A stretch of DNA of 64,000 nt from Pontibacter mucosus (lineage in GTDB: Bacteria > Bacteroidota > Bacteroidia > Cytophagales > Hymenobacteraceae): contig NZ_QBKI01000014.1 in the NCBI RefSeq assembly GCF_003054055.1, forward strand, positions 49,045-113,044, in the 5' to 3' direction. Below, one piece after another: positions 42,116-50,952 of this stretch. The notes below the pieces were generated by a model that saw only the letters and a list, made by a program, of their open reading frames with translations, was not told where the DNA came from and did no database searches. Position 1 is the stretch's first letter. Every line of letters starts with the position of its first letter. The translations under genes and the position numbers were made by a program.

Positions 42116-43597
42116 ATGAAAAAGCAATTTATAAAAGGGCTTGCTGTACTATTGGCCTTGTCTCTCGGCTTTACAGCTTGCGACGACTACCTCGACATAA
42201 ACGTGGACCCCAACAACCCGCCAACCTCTACGCCGGCATTGACCCTGCCAGCGGCACAAGGGGAACTGGCCTATGTGCTGGGCAACCAGTTTCAGTTTTT
42301 GGGCAACTTCTTCGCCCAACACTGGACCCAGGCCGGCGCCGCCAACCAGTACTGTGACCTGGAACTCTATGAGATAACCTCCTCAGACTACGATGCCCGT
42401 GTGTGGGGTGAGTTGTATGCCGGTGCCCTACAGGACTTCCGGTTTGTGAGCGACCAGGCCAGGGAGGATGGCGACCGAAACGCGGAAGCGATTGGCCGCA
42501 TCATGGAAGTATACACGATGCAGGTGATTACCGATGCCTGGGGCGATGTACCTTACACCACAGCATTGACCGGTTTGGATGACCCAAACCCAGCCTACCA
42601 GGCACAACAGGAAATATACGATCTGTTTATCGTGCAACTGGATTCGGCCCTGGCGCTGATCGATGAGGGAGCTGACACGGAGGTAGGTAGTGCTGACCTG
42701 GTGTATGGCGGAGACATGGGGCTTTGGCGCAGGTTCGGCAACACACTCAAACTCAAGATCTACCTGCGCCAGGCCTACGTTCGGCCAGATGTTGCCCAAA
42801 GCGGAATTCAGGCTATGTATGCCAGTGGGGCGGAGTTTCTGCAGATAGGGGAAACCGGCGACGTTGAGTTTGCCGACCAGACCCAGAACCGGAACCCCTT
42901 CTACCAAACGCAGGTGGTGTTCCGGGGCGGGGTGGACGTGGTAGCCAGCAATACCTCCCTGGAATTCCTGCAGGAGACCAATGACCCCCGGCTCGACGAC
43001 TTTTACGCTCCGGCAGAAACGGGCGCGGCAGCAGGAAGCTTTGTTGGTGTAGACCAGGGCGTGGAGTGTACCCCTGAAAGGACTGGTAACCAATCCAACT
43101 CTGTGTCGAAGCCTGGACCGGCAGTGGCCAGCCCTACTACCGCCATTCCCTTTATAACCGCCGCCGAGAGCTTTTTCCTGCAGGCTGAGGCAGTGGCACG
43201 TGGCTGGACTGGTGGTGCTGGTGGCGATGCAGCCGAACTGTACGCCCAGGGCATCAGGGCCTCCTTTGAGTACCTGGGAGAAGATGTGGCGCAGGTAGAT
43301 CAGCTGCTGCAACAGCCAGGAGTAGCCTACCCAGCTGGGGCCGATGTAGAGGCGCAGGTGGAGCAAATCATCACGCAGAAGTGGGTTTCCTTCAACGGAG
43401 TTCAAGGTTTTGAGTCCTGGACGGAGTATAGGAGAACGGGATATCCAGGCTTTATAGATCCTTCAGCGGCATCTAACCTGGCTGCCGGGATAATACCCAA
43501 GCGCCTGGTGTACCCCAATACAGAATCGATCCGAAACCAGAATTACCCAGGGCTGGTCGAAATCAGCATACCAGTATGGTGGGACGTGAAGGACTAA
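42116..43597 (+). CDS. SusD/RagB-family lipoprotein (SusD-like_2)
   Basis: A 493-residue surface lipoprotein with lipobox (FTACDDYLDINVDPNNPP). This is the partner of the SusC channel and binds the substrate. Segments: AQHWTQAGAANQYCDLELYEITSSDY, VYTMQVITDAWGDVPYTTALTGLDDPNPAYQ, MGLWRRFGNTLKLKIYLRQAYV, ESFFLQAEAVARGWTGGAGG and SIPVWWDVKD at the C-terminus. These match the SusD-like_2 branch, typical of SusC-SusD pairs for non-starch substrates. It starts 21 bases after susC. The substrate cannot be told from sequence. Confidence 0.93.
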   Translation: MKKQFIKGLAVLLALSLGFTACDDYLDINVDPNNPPTSTPALTLPAAQGELAYVLGNQFQFLGNFFAQHWTQAGAANQYCDLELYEITSSDYDARVWGELYAGALQDFRFVSDQAREDGDRNAEAIGRIMEVYTMQVITDAWGDVPYTTALTGLDDPNPAYQAQQEIYDLFIVQLDSALALIDEGADTEVGSADLVYGGDMGLWRRFGNTLKLKIYLRQAYVRPDVAQSGIQAMYASGAEFLQIGETGDVEFADQTQNRNPFYQTQVVFRGGVDVVASNTSLEFLQETNDPRLDDFYAPAETGAAAGSFVGVDQGVECTPERTGNQSNSVSKPGPAVASPTTAIPFITAAESFFLQAEAVARGWTGGAGGDAAELYAQGIRASFEYLGEDVAQVDQLLQQPGVAYPAGADVEAQVEQIITQKWVSFNGVQGFESWTEYRRTGYPGFIDPSAASNLAAGIIPKRLVYPNTESIRNQNYPGLVEISIPVWWDVKD

Positions 43598-43621
43598 TGT
43601 GAAACATAAACTTGAGAAAAG

Positions 43622-44266
43622 ATGAAAAGCATCAATAAAACCTTCATGGCAGCCATGCTCTCGGTGATGGCCTTCCTTCTGCTTGGCTGCGAGAAAGATG
43701 ATGAAACGGCAAATGTTTCGTTTGTAACTACTTATCCTGTCGTCACGCTGCTGGGAGACCAGTGGGAGGTGCTGCAGGTCGGGGAAACCTTCACGGATGC
43801 GGGGGCAGAGGCTTTTGAAGGCGAAACAGCCATCGATTTTACCACCTCTGGCTCTGTCGATACGAGCGTGCCCGGCGTTTATGTGCTCACGTATACCGCT
43901 GTCAATCAGGATGGATTCTCCACATTGGAAAGAAGGTATGTGGGTGTAATCACTCCAGAGGCCGCCGCCATCGATTTAAGCGGGCAGTACCAGCGCACCG
44001 TAGGCGACCGGGGGATCTCTACCGTGACACAGATTGAACCCGGCTTGTTTGAAACGAATAATGTCGGGGGTGTTGCTGCTCCGGGGCCTGCCACTACGGT
44101 CAGGTTTTACCACTACGATGTTGGCATGCTCGGGGTGCCTCCGCAAGATGTGCAAGGCAGCGAATTCGCCGCTGTTGATGCCACCGTTATTCCAGGAGTA
44201 AGTTACAGCTGGATAGTCATAAACCCTGGCTATGGTACCGCTCTTCGCACGTTTGTTAAACTATAA
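43622..44266 (+). CDS. DUF5011/BT_2262-type Ig-like lipoprotein
   Basis: A 214-residue lipoprotein (lipobox LLLGC, Cys22). Mature part: an Ig-like DUF5011 domain with the pattern VTLLGDQWEVLQVGETFTDAGAEAFEGE...GSVDTSVPGVYVLTYTAVNQDGFS, then a second domain (IDLSGQYQRTVGDRGIST...PGYGTALRTFVKL). Such proteins occur third in SusC-SusD operons and are thought to sit on the cell surface and bind ligand. It starts 24 bases after susD. Confidence 0.85.
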   Translation: MKSINKTFMAAMLSVMAFLLLGCEKDDETANVSFVTTYPVVTLLGDQWEVLQVGETFTDAGAEAFEGETAIDFTTSGSVDTSVPGVYVLTYTAVNQDGFSTLERRYVGVITPEAAAIDLSGQYQRTVGDRGISTVTQIEPGLFETNNVGGVAAPGPATTVRFYHYDVGMLGVPPQDVQGSEFAAVDATVIPGVSYSWIVINPGYGTALRTFVKL

Positions 44267-44278
44267 AACCGAATCCAT

Positions 44279-44791
44279 ATGAAGCTGAAATATACTTTAT
44301 TACTGACCCTGTTTCTGTCGCTGGGCGTGTTTACTGCCTGCGACGATGATGACGATGATGACATAGACTACACGGCAACCTACCCCATCTCAGGAACCTG
44401 GAGTGTTACCTTTAATATAGAGACAGCTCCTGGGCAGTTCGAGCCGCTTACGGATCCAACCGAAGTGCTGATTTACAACACGGCCGCCAATGTGCCTACA
44501 GAAGTATGGGTAGACGATGAGGGGCACTTCTGGGAGTTTAAGGTTAAAACGCCCATCAATATCAGCAATCTTACCTTTAGCGGGGAGAACCTGGCAAACG
44601 ATTATTACCCCTCACAGGTAACCATTACCGACGGGCAGGTTTTCCTCAATGCCGTGGAAGTGAATAACGTGTTGCGCGATAGCATTTACTTCAGGGTATC
44701 GTTCAATGACGATGAGGACGCCGAAGGCAATCCTGATCCTTTTGGCACCATCTATCACGTGTACGGCCACCGCAGCTCCGGATTTGAATAA
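44279..44791 (+). CDS. Lipid-binding putative hydrolase family lipoprotein (Lipid_bd)
   Basis: A 170-residue lipoprotein: lipobox TACDDDDDDD followed by ISGTWSVTFNIETAPG, IYNTAANVPTEVWVDDEGHFWEFKVK, YYPSQVTITDGQVFLNAVEVNN, DSIYFRVSFNDDED and DPFGTIYHVYGHRSSGF. This matches the Lipid_bd family (PF12888), normally next to DUF5011 and SusC-SusD genes, and completes a standard four-gene set. Ligand unknown. A short terminator-like hairpin follows. Confidence 0.85.
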   Translation: MKLKYTLLLTLFLSLGVFTACDDDDDDDIDYTATYPISGTWSVTFNIETAPGQFEPLTDPTEVLIYNTAANVPTEVWVDDEGHFWEFKVKTPINISNLTFSGENLANDYYPSQVTITDGQVFLNAVEVNNVLRDSIYFRVSFNDDEDAEGNPDPFGTIYHVYGHRSSGFE

Positions 44792-44814
44792 AGGTTTGTG
44801 CAGTTGGCAAAAGG

Positions 44815-44842
44815 AAAGGCAGATTCTGAAAAGTCTGCCTTT
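44815..44842 (+). terminator. Hairpin after the four-gene SusCD set
   Basis: AAAGGCAGA / TCTGCCTTT, nine bp with a 10-nt loop and CTTATT after it. It may end the four-gene transcript before the second TonB receptor gene. Confidence 0.65.
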
Positions 44843-44908
44843 CTTATTAACCTGAAAGTATAAGCAGTTCGGTCTGTTCCCTGTTACTTCCATCAACCTG
44901 ACTTGTAT

Positions 44909-47293
44909 ATGCGGCTGCTCGCGGTTTGGCTTACTGTGGCTATGCTGATGCTCTGCGAGCCTCTGTTGCTGTATGCTTATGCCTTGCCACAGAAGGGTGG
45001 CTTCACCGTACGCGGCACTGTGCGGGATGCGCAGACAGGAGAGGCCATTGCCGGTGCCGCTGTACTAGCTGAAGGCAGTAGTACGGGTACTACCACGGAT
45101 GCGACTGGTGCCTTTAGTTTATACTTGCCTACCGGGAGTAGCACGTTAGTTATTTCATACCTGGGCTACGAGCGGGCCACTGTGCGTGTGAACAGTGGCA
45201 ACACTACGCTGAAGGTGCCGTTGGCGCGGTCGTCGGTACAGCTGTCGGAGGTGGGGGTAGTGGGGCAGAAGCCGGTGCACGATAACATCCGCAGTGTGCA
45301 GAGCGGTATCACGAGCCTCAACATCAACACTATCAAATCGGTGCCGGCCTTTCTGGGCGAGGTGGACGTAGTGAAAAGTATAAAACTGCTGCCTGGTGTA
45401 AGTTCAGTGGGCGAGGCAGCGACGGGCTTTAACGTGCGCGGTGGAAGCGTGGACCAAAACCTTATCCTACTGGATGACGCGCCGCTGTTTAACAGTGCCC
45501 ATTTATTTGGCTTCTTCTCGGTTTTTAACCCCGATGCCGTGGAGGATGTGACGCTGTACCGGGGCGGCGTGCCGGCGCAGTATGGCGGGCGCATCTCCTC
45601 GGTGCTGGATGTACGGATGCGGGAGGGCGACAGGGAGAAGTTCGCGCTCAGCGGTGGCGTGGGACTTGTCTCGGCCAGGCTAGCCGTGGAAGGGCCCATC
45701 ATCAGAGACAAAACCTCCTTTCTGGTGGCCGGCCGCAGCTCCTACTCCGACTGGCTGCTGCGCAAGATGCCCAACGCCAACATCCGCAACAGCCATGCAG
45801 CCTTTTACGATGCCTCCGCCAAGATCAGCCATACGTTTAATGAGCGCAACAAACTCGCCATCTCCGGCTACCGCAGCTTCGATGAATTTGGCTTCTCGGG
45901 CGACACGCTCTACAACTGGACGACTAACGCCGCCACGGCTACCTACACGCGCCGCTTCAGTTCCAGCCTTTCCATGAGCCTCAGCGGGGTATACACGGAT
46001 TATACTTTCAAAGTGAAGACCAAGCAGCGTGTGAATTCCTCGGAGTACAGCAACGGCATTGAGCAGAAAAGTATAAAAGCGGACTTTGCCCTGGCCACTG
46101 GCAAGCACACGATCCACTTCGGTGCAGCGGCCCTGGATTATACTTTTGAGCAGGGCAAACTAACGCCAACTTCGGCCGAGTCGCAGGTGCTGCCGGTGCA
46201 GCTGCAGCCGGAGCAGGCGCTGGAGAGTGCCCTGTACTGGAACGATGAGGTGCGGCTCTCGTCCAAGCTCTCCCTCATGTATGGCCTGCGCTACTCGTTT
46301 TACGCCAACTACGGGGCGGGGCAAGTATACCGTTATCAGCCGGGCGTGCCCAAGCAGGAGCGCACCATTACGGATACTTTAAGCTATGGCCGCGGGGAAG
46401 TGATCGAGAGCTACCATGGCGCTGAACCACGCTTTTCGGTGAATTATACTTTCAGCGAGCGCAGCGCCATCAAACTCGGGTATAACCGCCACCGGCAGTA
46501 CCTCCACCTCATCTCCAACACCACCACCATCTCGCCCACCGATATCTGGAAAACCAGCAATACCCACATCAAGCCTCAGGTCGGGGATCAGGTGAGCCTG
46601 GGCTACTTCCGAAACTTCAGGAAAAATATGATGGAGGCTTCGGTAGAGGGATATTACAAGCGGATGGAGCACATGCCGGACTATAAAAACGGAGCGGATT
46701 TATACCTGAACCCAACCCTGGAGGCGGATTTATTGGCAGGCGAAGGCAGGGCCTATGGCGTGGAGGCGAGCATCAGCAAGGTAAGCGGCAGGCTGACCGG
46801 TTGGCTTAACTATACCTATGCCCGCACCGAGATAGCTGTACAAGGCGCCACGGCAGAGGAAACTGTGAACAAAGGAGAGTATTACCCGGCCAGCTACGAC
46901 AAACCGCATACTTTAAACCTGGTCGCCAGCTACGGAATGGGCAAACGCTGGCAGCTGGGCGCTACCTTTACCTATAGCACCGGCCGTCCTATCACCGCGC
47001 CGCTCGCGCACTACGTTGTCGGCGATTTTATCGTGCCCCACTTCGGAAACCGCAACCAGCAGCGCATCCCCGACTACCACCGGCTGGATCTGTCGCTCTC
47101 GCTCTTGCCAGACAAAGCCAGGAGCAAGCGCTGGGAGGGCACCTGGAACCTCTCGCTCTACAACGTGTATGGGCGCAAAAACCCGTACTCGGTTTTCTTC
47201 CGGCAAGTATACGGCTCTCCGCCCCGGGCCTACCGGCTGGCGGTGGTGGGCGTGCCGCTGCCCTCTATCTCCTATGATTTCAAGTTCAGGTAA
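44909..47293 (+). CDS. TonB-dependent receptor with CarboxypepD_reg domain
   Basis: A 794-residue receptor: signal peptide (ending YAYALPQ), regulatory domain (VRGTVRDAQTGEAIAGAAVLAEGSSTGTTTDATGAFSLYLP), plug (GEVDVVKSIKLLPGVSSVGEAATGFNVRGGSVDQNLILLDDAPLFNSAHLFGFFSVFNPDAVEDVTLYRGGVPAQYGGRISSVLDV) and a barrel ending VPLPSISYDFKFR. It belongs to the FecA-like Bacteroidota group (not SusC) that pairs with DUF4249 lipoproteins, and that gene follows seven bases on. Contains many AGTATA-type words. ATG at 44909 is preferred to TTG at 44903. Confidence 0.92.
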   Translation: MRLLAVWLTVAMLMLCEPLLLYAYALPQKGGFTVRGTVRDAQTGEAIAGAAVLAEGSSTGTTTDATGAFSLYLPTGSSTLVISYLGYERATVRVNSGNTTLKVPLARSSVQLSEVGVVGQKPVHDNIRSVQSGITSLNINTIKSVPAFLGEVDVVKSIKLLPGVSSVGEAATGFNVRGGSVDQNLILLDDAPLFNSAHLFGFFSVFNPDAVEDVTLYRGGVPAQYGGRISSVLDVRMREGDREKFALSGGVGLVSARLAVEGPIIRDKTSFLVAGRSSYSDWLLRKMPNANIRNSHAAFYDASAKISHTFNERNKLAISGYRSFDEFGFSGDTLYNWTTNAATATYTRRFSSSLSMSLSGVYTDYTFKVKTKQRVNSSEYSNGIEQKSIKADFALATGKHTIHFGAAALDYTFEQGKLTPTSAESQVLPVQLQPEQALESALYWNDEVRLSSKLSLMYGLRYSFYANYGAGQVYRYQPGVPKQERTITDTLSYGRGEVIESYHGAEPRFSVNYTFSERSAIKLGYNRHRQYLHLISNTTTISPTDIWKTSNTHIKPQVGDQVSLGYFRNFRKNMMEASVEGYYKRMEHMPDYKNGADLYLNPTLEADLLAGEGRAYGVEASISKVSGRLTGWLNYTYARTEIAVQGATAEETVNKGEYYPASYDKPHTLNLVASYGMGKRWQLGATFTYSTGRPITAPLAHYVVGDFIVPHFGNRNQQRIPDYHRLDLSLSLLPDKARSKRWEGTWNLSLYNVYGRKNPYSVFFRQVYGSPPRAYRLAVVGVPLPSISYDFKFR

Positions 47294-47299
47294 CGCGAC

Positions 47300-48346
47300 A
47301 TGAAAAAAGCAGTCATCCTAAGTATAATCTTGCTGCTGGCAGGCAGCTGTATCGACCCGCTGGACCTGGACATTGACGACCAGGCCGAGATGTTGGTGGT
47401 GGACGGCATGATCACCAACGAGCCGGGGCCATATAGCGTGCGCCTGAGCCGCAGCAAACCTTACGACACCTACGCCGACAGCTGGAGCGCGGTGGAAACA
47501 GGGGCCACCGTTATACTTTCAGATGACCAGGGAAATCAGGAAACACTAGCGGAAACAGCTCCAGGGCTCTACCAGACCAGCGAAGGAGGCATGCAGGGAC
47601 AGCTAGGCTCCACCTACACGTTGAGCATCCGCACCAAAAGCGGGCAGACCTATACTTCTCTCCCCGAAACGCTCCGGCCCGTGCCGCCCATCGACAGTTT
47701 ATACTTTGAGGTACGCCCACAGCAGATTCTCAACGAGGCGGATGTGGAAGAAACCATTTACATGGCGGATGTATTGGTGGATGCCCCTGACCCGGCCCAG
47801 GAAAAGAACTACTACCTGTGGCAATGGCAGAGCACCTTTCAGGTAAACACCCAGCCCTGGGATTATGCTGAGAAAATAAGGGGCGTGCGGGTACCCATGC
47901 CCAAAGCCTGCTGCGAAGTATGCTGGATTACCAGCCCCACCGGCAGCGTAAACGTGCAGGACGACAGGCTGATAGACGGCGGCACCCTGAGCCGGCATGT
48001 AGTAACCAGCATCCCCGTGACAGAACAGGCCTTTGGCACCAAGTACCACCTGGAAGTAAAGCAGCTCTCCGTTTCAGAAGCCGCCTACGATTACTGGCGC
48101 ATCCTGAAAGCCCAGATTGAGAACGGCGGAAGTATACAGGACCCGCCGCCGGCTACCATCACCGGTAACATCACCAACACAGCCACAGGAGAGCCGGCGC
48201 TGGGCTTTTTCGGGGCTTCGGCGGTAACAAGGCGCAGCCTGGATGTCCGGCGGGAGGATTTGGGCGTGCGGGTGGGCCAATACATTTTTCCGGATGACTG
48301 CCGGGTAATTGCCAACAGCACCACAGAGCGGCCGGCATTCTGGTGA
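47300..48346 (+). CDS. DUF4249 lipoprotein
   Basis: A 348-residue lipoprotein (lipobox LAGSC) with the DUF4249 layout: AEMLVVDGMITNEPGPYSVRLSRSKPYDTYADSWSAVETGATVILSDDQGN, GSTYTLSIRTKSGQTYTSLPETLRPVPPIDSLYFEV, ACCEVCWITSPTGSVNVQDDRLIDGG, HLEVKQLSVSEAAYDYWRILKAQIENGGSIQDPPPATITGNI. The family is almost always next to a TonB-dependent receptor, as here, and is probably its surface partner. It ends at a shared terminator with the convergent hexosaminidase. Confidence 0.9.
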   Translation: MKKAVILSIILLLAGSCIDPLDLDIDDQAEMLVVDGMITNEPGPYSVRLSRSKPYDTYADSWSAVETGATVILSDDQGNQETLAETAPGLYQTSEGGMQGQLGSTYTLSIRTKSGQTYTSLPETLRPVPPIDSLYFEVRPQQILNEADVEETIYMADVLVDAPDPAQEKNYYLWQWQSTFQVNTQPWDYAEKIRGVRVPMPKACCEVCWITSPTGSVNVQDDRLIDGGTLSRHVVTSIPVTEQAFGTKYHLEVKQLSVSEAAYDYWRILKAQIENGGSIQDPPPATITGNITNTATGEPALGFFGASAVTRRSLDVRREDLGVRVGQYIFPDDCRVIANSTTERPAFW

Positions 48347-48378
48347 AAGTGTAAATAGTTTGTACTAGCTAAAACGAG

Positions 48379-48410
48379 AAGAGGGGCTACAGTAAACGGC
48401 AGCCCCTCTT
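48379..48410. terminator. Bidirectional terminator before the GH20 gene
   Basis: AAGAGGGGCT / AGCCCCTCTT (10 bp), 12-nt loop, followed by TTATACTTGG and TTTATACTTTA. Confidence 0.8.
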
Positions 48411-48435
48411 TTATACTTGGTTTATACTTTATAAC

Positions 48436-50772
48436 CTACTCTACGCTAAGCTCATCCACCAGCAGCCAGGTTTCGCGGCCGCGTACCGTATACTGGTCAG
48501 GGGCTACGCCTACGTTGCGGGCAATTACCTTTACATAGCGCGCCTTGGTAGCCGGGAACTCCGCGGCAATGGTTTTGCGCATCATGCCTTCTTCCTTGCC
48601 GGCGTTGCTGATCACCTTCACGGTTTTAAAGTTTTTGCCATCCTCCGACACGGCATACTCCACCTGCGTGGGCAGGAACACACGGTAGCCAATGTGCTGC
48701 ACGTAAGAGCTGCTGATTTTAGAGATAGACTGCACCTGCTCCAAGTCGATCACGGCTTCCAGGTCATCCTTCAGGTAGCCCAGCCAGTGGCCATCGTAGT
48801 GGTCGGTGGTGCCGTAGAGGCCGTTTACCAGGGCAGCCGTGCCCGGCGAGAAGCTGCGGTGCGGTTCCTTGGCCAGCGTTACCTTGCGGTTAAGGGCTTT
48901 ATGTGCATCAAATACCCTGGTGGTGGCCTGGCCTATCAGCTTGCCATCCTGAAAAGAGCCTGCCTTTATCACGGCAGCTTTAGTCAGTTCAAATGGGCCG
49001 GTATACTTCTGGGATTTGGCTGTTGGCTCAGAGCCGTCCAAAGTATAATAAATGTCCGTGCCGGCGGCATCGGTGGTAAAGGTAACTTTGGCGGCCTTGC
49101 GCTCCGGGTTTACCTGCAGTTGCTGCTTCACCTGGAAGGCGCTTTTGGCGTAGTTAATGCCCATGGCATCGTAGCGAAGGTATTGCTGCTGCATGCGCGT
49201 TTTAAAGTCTTCCCAGTTTTTCAGGTTTACCGGCGTCCAGAGCACTTCCGACAGGGCCGCGATGCGCGGGAAGGCCATGTACTCTACATGCTTGGTATTG
49301 GGAATATACTCGGTCCAGACGTTGGCCTGGGCGCCCAGGATATACTTTTGCTCTTCTTTGGAGAGCTCTGCCGGCGTAGGGTTGTAAGAGTAGACCCTTG
49401 CAAGCGGGTTGTTGCCATGGATGGTCACAGGCTCCAGCTCACGGTCGCCCTGGTAGTGGTCGAAGTATACGTAGTTACCGGGCGTCATCACCACATAATG
49501 CTTCTGCTTGGCTGCCTCGATGCCGCCTTTCTCGCCTCTCCAGCTCATCACGAGTGCGTTCGGGGCCAGTCCGCCCTCCAGTATCTCGTCCCAACCGATG
49601 ATAGTGCGGCCTTTGGCGTTCAGGAACTTCTCCATGCGCTGAACAAAGTAGCTCTGCAGTTCGTGCTCGTCTTTTAAGCCTTCGTCTTTGATGCGCTTCT
49701 GGCACTTAGGGCATACTTTCCAGCGGGTTTTAGGGGCCTCGTCGCCGCCGATGTGCACGATCTGGCTCGGGAACAGGGCCAGCACCTCGGTCATCACGTC
49801 TTCCAGAAAGGCGAAGGTCTGCTCGTTTCCGGCGCAGAAAATATCATCAAAAATGCCCCACTTGCCTTCTACTTTGAATGGGCCGCCGGTGCAGGAGAGC
49901 TCCGGGTAAGCCGCCAGTGCCGCCACCGCATGGCCCGGCATCTCAATCTCCGGCACTACCGTGATGTAACGCTTCTGCGCGTACTTCACCACTTCTTTTA
50001 CCTGCTCCTGGGTGTAGAAACCGCCGTGGCGTTTGTTGTCATAGGTCTGGGGTAGATCCCAATAGTGGCCAATCAGGGTGCTGTCGCGCCAGGCGCTGAT
50101 TTCGGTGAGCTTCGGGTGCTTTTTGATCTCGATGCGCCAGCCCTGGTCGTCGGTCAGGTGCCAGTGGAAGGTGTTGAGCTTGTGCATGGCCAGGTAATCG
50201 ATGTACTGCTTGACGAACTCCACCGGCATAAAATGACGCGTCACGTCCAGATGCATGCCGCGCCACTCGTAGCGGGGCTTATCGGCTATGCGCACTGCCG
50301 GTATCGTTACGGGCGCCTTGGCAGGCTGAGGCGGCAGCAGCTGCTTTATACTTTGCATACCGATGAAAAGGCCGTTTGGCTGGTTGGCGGCAAGTATAAT
50401 TTGGTCAGGGGTTACATCCAAGGTATAGCCTTCTTTGCCCAAGGTATCCGTGGCGGCAGCAAGGCTGAGCTGGATAATGTTCTTAGCTTTTTTCTTTGGG
50501 TCTTTTTGTATGACCTGCGGCTGCACACCGGTAGCGGTTTTTATACTTTGGGCCAGCTGGTCGGCTATACTTTTCAGCTCCTCGGTTTTGGCCGGCACAT
50601 GGATTTTGGTGTCGGCGTTGAGGGTAAACTGGCCGCTCTGGGGTGTCAGGTGCTGAGGTTTCGGGATAAGGGAGATAACCGGACTAGCCGATTGGTTTTG
50701 GGCCTGAGTATTACTAAGCCCCAGCAATAGGGCCAGGCTAAGCAACAGGGGAAACGTTTTATTCAATCTCAT
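48436..50772 (-). CDS. Beta-N-acetylhexosaminidase (GH20) with C-terminal Fn3-like and discoidin domains
   Basis: A 778-residue exported enzyme that removes terminal beta-linked GlcNAc or GalNAc. Signal peptide (ending TQAQ), N-terminal GH20b-like domain (IPKPQHLTPQSGQFTLNADTKIHV), then the TIM barrel: YEWRGMHLDVTRHFMPVEFVKQYIDYLAMHKLNTFHWHLTDDQGWRIEI, PEIEMPGHAVAALAAYPEL, the catalytic Asp-Glu pair in HIGGDEAPKTRW, VMSWRGEKGGIEAAK, and AQANVWTEYIPNTKHVEYMAFPRIAALSEVLW. C-terminal chitobiase-type domain (DAAGTDIYYTLDGSEPTAKS) and a discoidin-like domain (GYRVFLPTQVEYAVSEDGKNF, ATKARYVKVIARN). It lies convergent to the TonB receptor set, so an aminosugar glycan may be the locus substrate. Confidence 0.95.
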   Translation of the reverse strand: MRLNKTFPLLLSLALLLGLSNTQAQNQSASPVISLIPKPQHLTPQSGQFTLNADTKIHVPAKTEELKSIADQLAQSIKTATGVQPQVIQKDPKKKAKNIIQLSLAAATDTLGKEGYTLDVTPDQIILAANQPNGLFIGMQSIKQLLPPQPAKAPVTIPAVRIADKPRYEWRGMHLDVTRHFMPVEFVKQYIDYLAMHKLNTFHWHLTDDQGWRIEIKKHPKLTEISAWRDSTLIGHYWDLPQTYDNKRHGGFYTQEQVKEVVKYAQKRYITVVPEIEMPGHAVAALAAYPELSCTGGPFKVEGKWGIFDDIFCAGNEQTFAFLEDVMTEVLALFPSQIVHIGGDEAPKTRWKVCPKCQKRIKDEGLKDEHELQSYFVQRMEKFLNAKGRTIIGWDEILEGGLAPNALVMSWRGEKGGIEAAKQKHYVVMTPGNYVYFDHYQGDRELEPVTIHGNNPLARVYSYNPTPAELSKEEQKYILGAQANVWTEYIPNTKHVEYMAFPRIAALSEVLWTPVNLKNWEDFKTRMQQQYLRYDAMGINYAKSAFQVKQQLQVNPERKAAKVTFTTDAAGTDIYYTLDGSEPTAKSQKYTGPFELTKAAVIKAGSFQDGKLIGQATTRVFDAHKALNRKVTLAKEPHRSFSPGTAALVNGLYGTTDHYDGHWLGYLKDDLEAVIDLEQVQSISKISSSYVQHIGYRVFLPTQVEYAVSEDGKNFKTVKVISNAGKEEGMMRKTIAAEFPATKARYVKVIARNVGVAPDQYTVRGRETWLLVDELSVE

Positions 50773-50843
50773 GAAAGGTTAAAGTAGTGTTAGAACATCA
50801 AGAATAAGGAATATTTGATAGAAATACCAGCGGGGGGAGAGGT

Positions 50844-50935
50844 TGGGAGTTTAGGAGTTTAGGAGTTAGAGAGTTGTGGAGACGCAATACCTTGCGTCTT
50901 TGTAGTTAGAAAGTTAGAAGGTTAAAAAGTGGGGG
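50844..50935. repeat. Octamer array and a short GACGCAA inverted repeat
   Basis: GGGAGTTTAGGAGTTTAGGA-type units at 50845-50875, then GACGCAATACCTTGCGTC (50881-50898), a small hairpin, then AGTTAGAAAGTTAGAAGGTT. Upstream of the minus-strand GH20 gene. Confidence 0.75.
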
Positions 50936-50952
50936 GCTATACTTTATACTTT

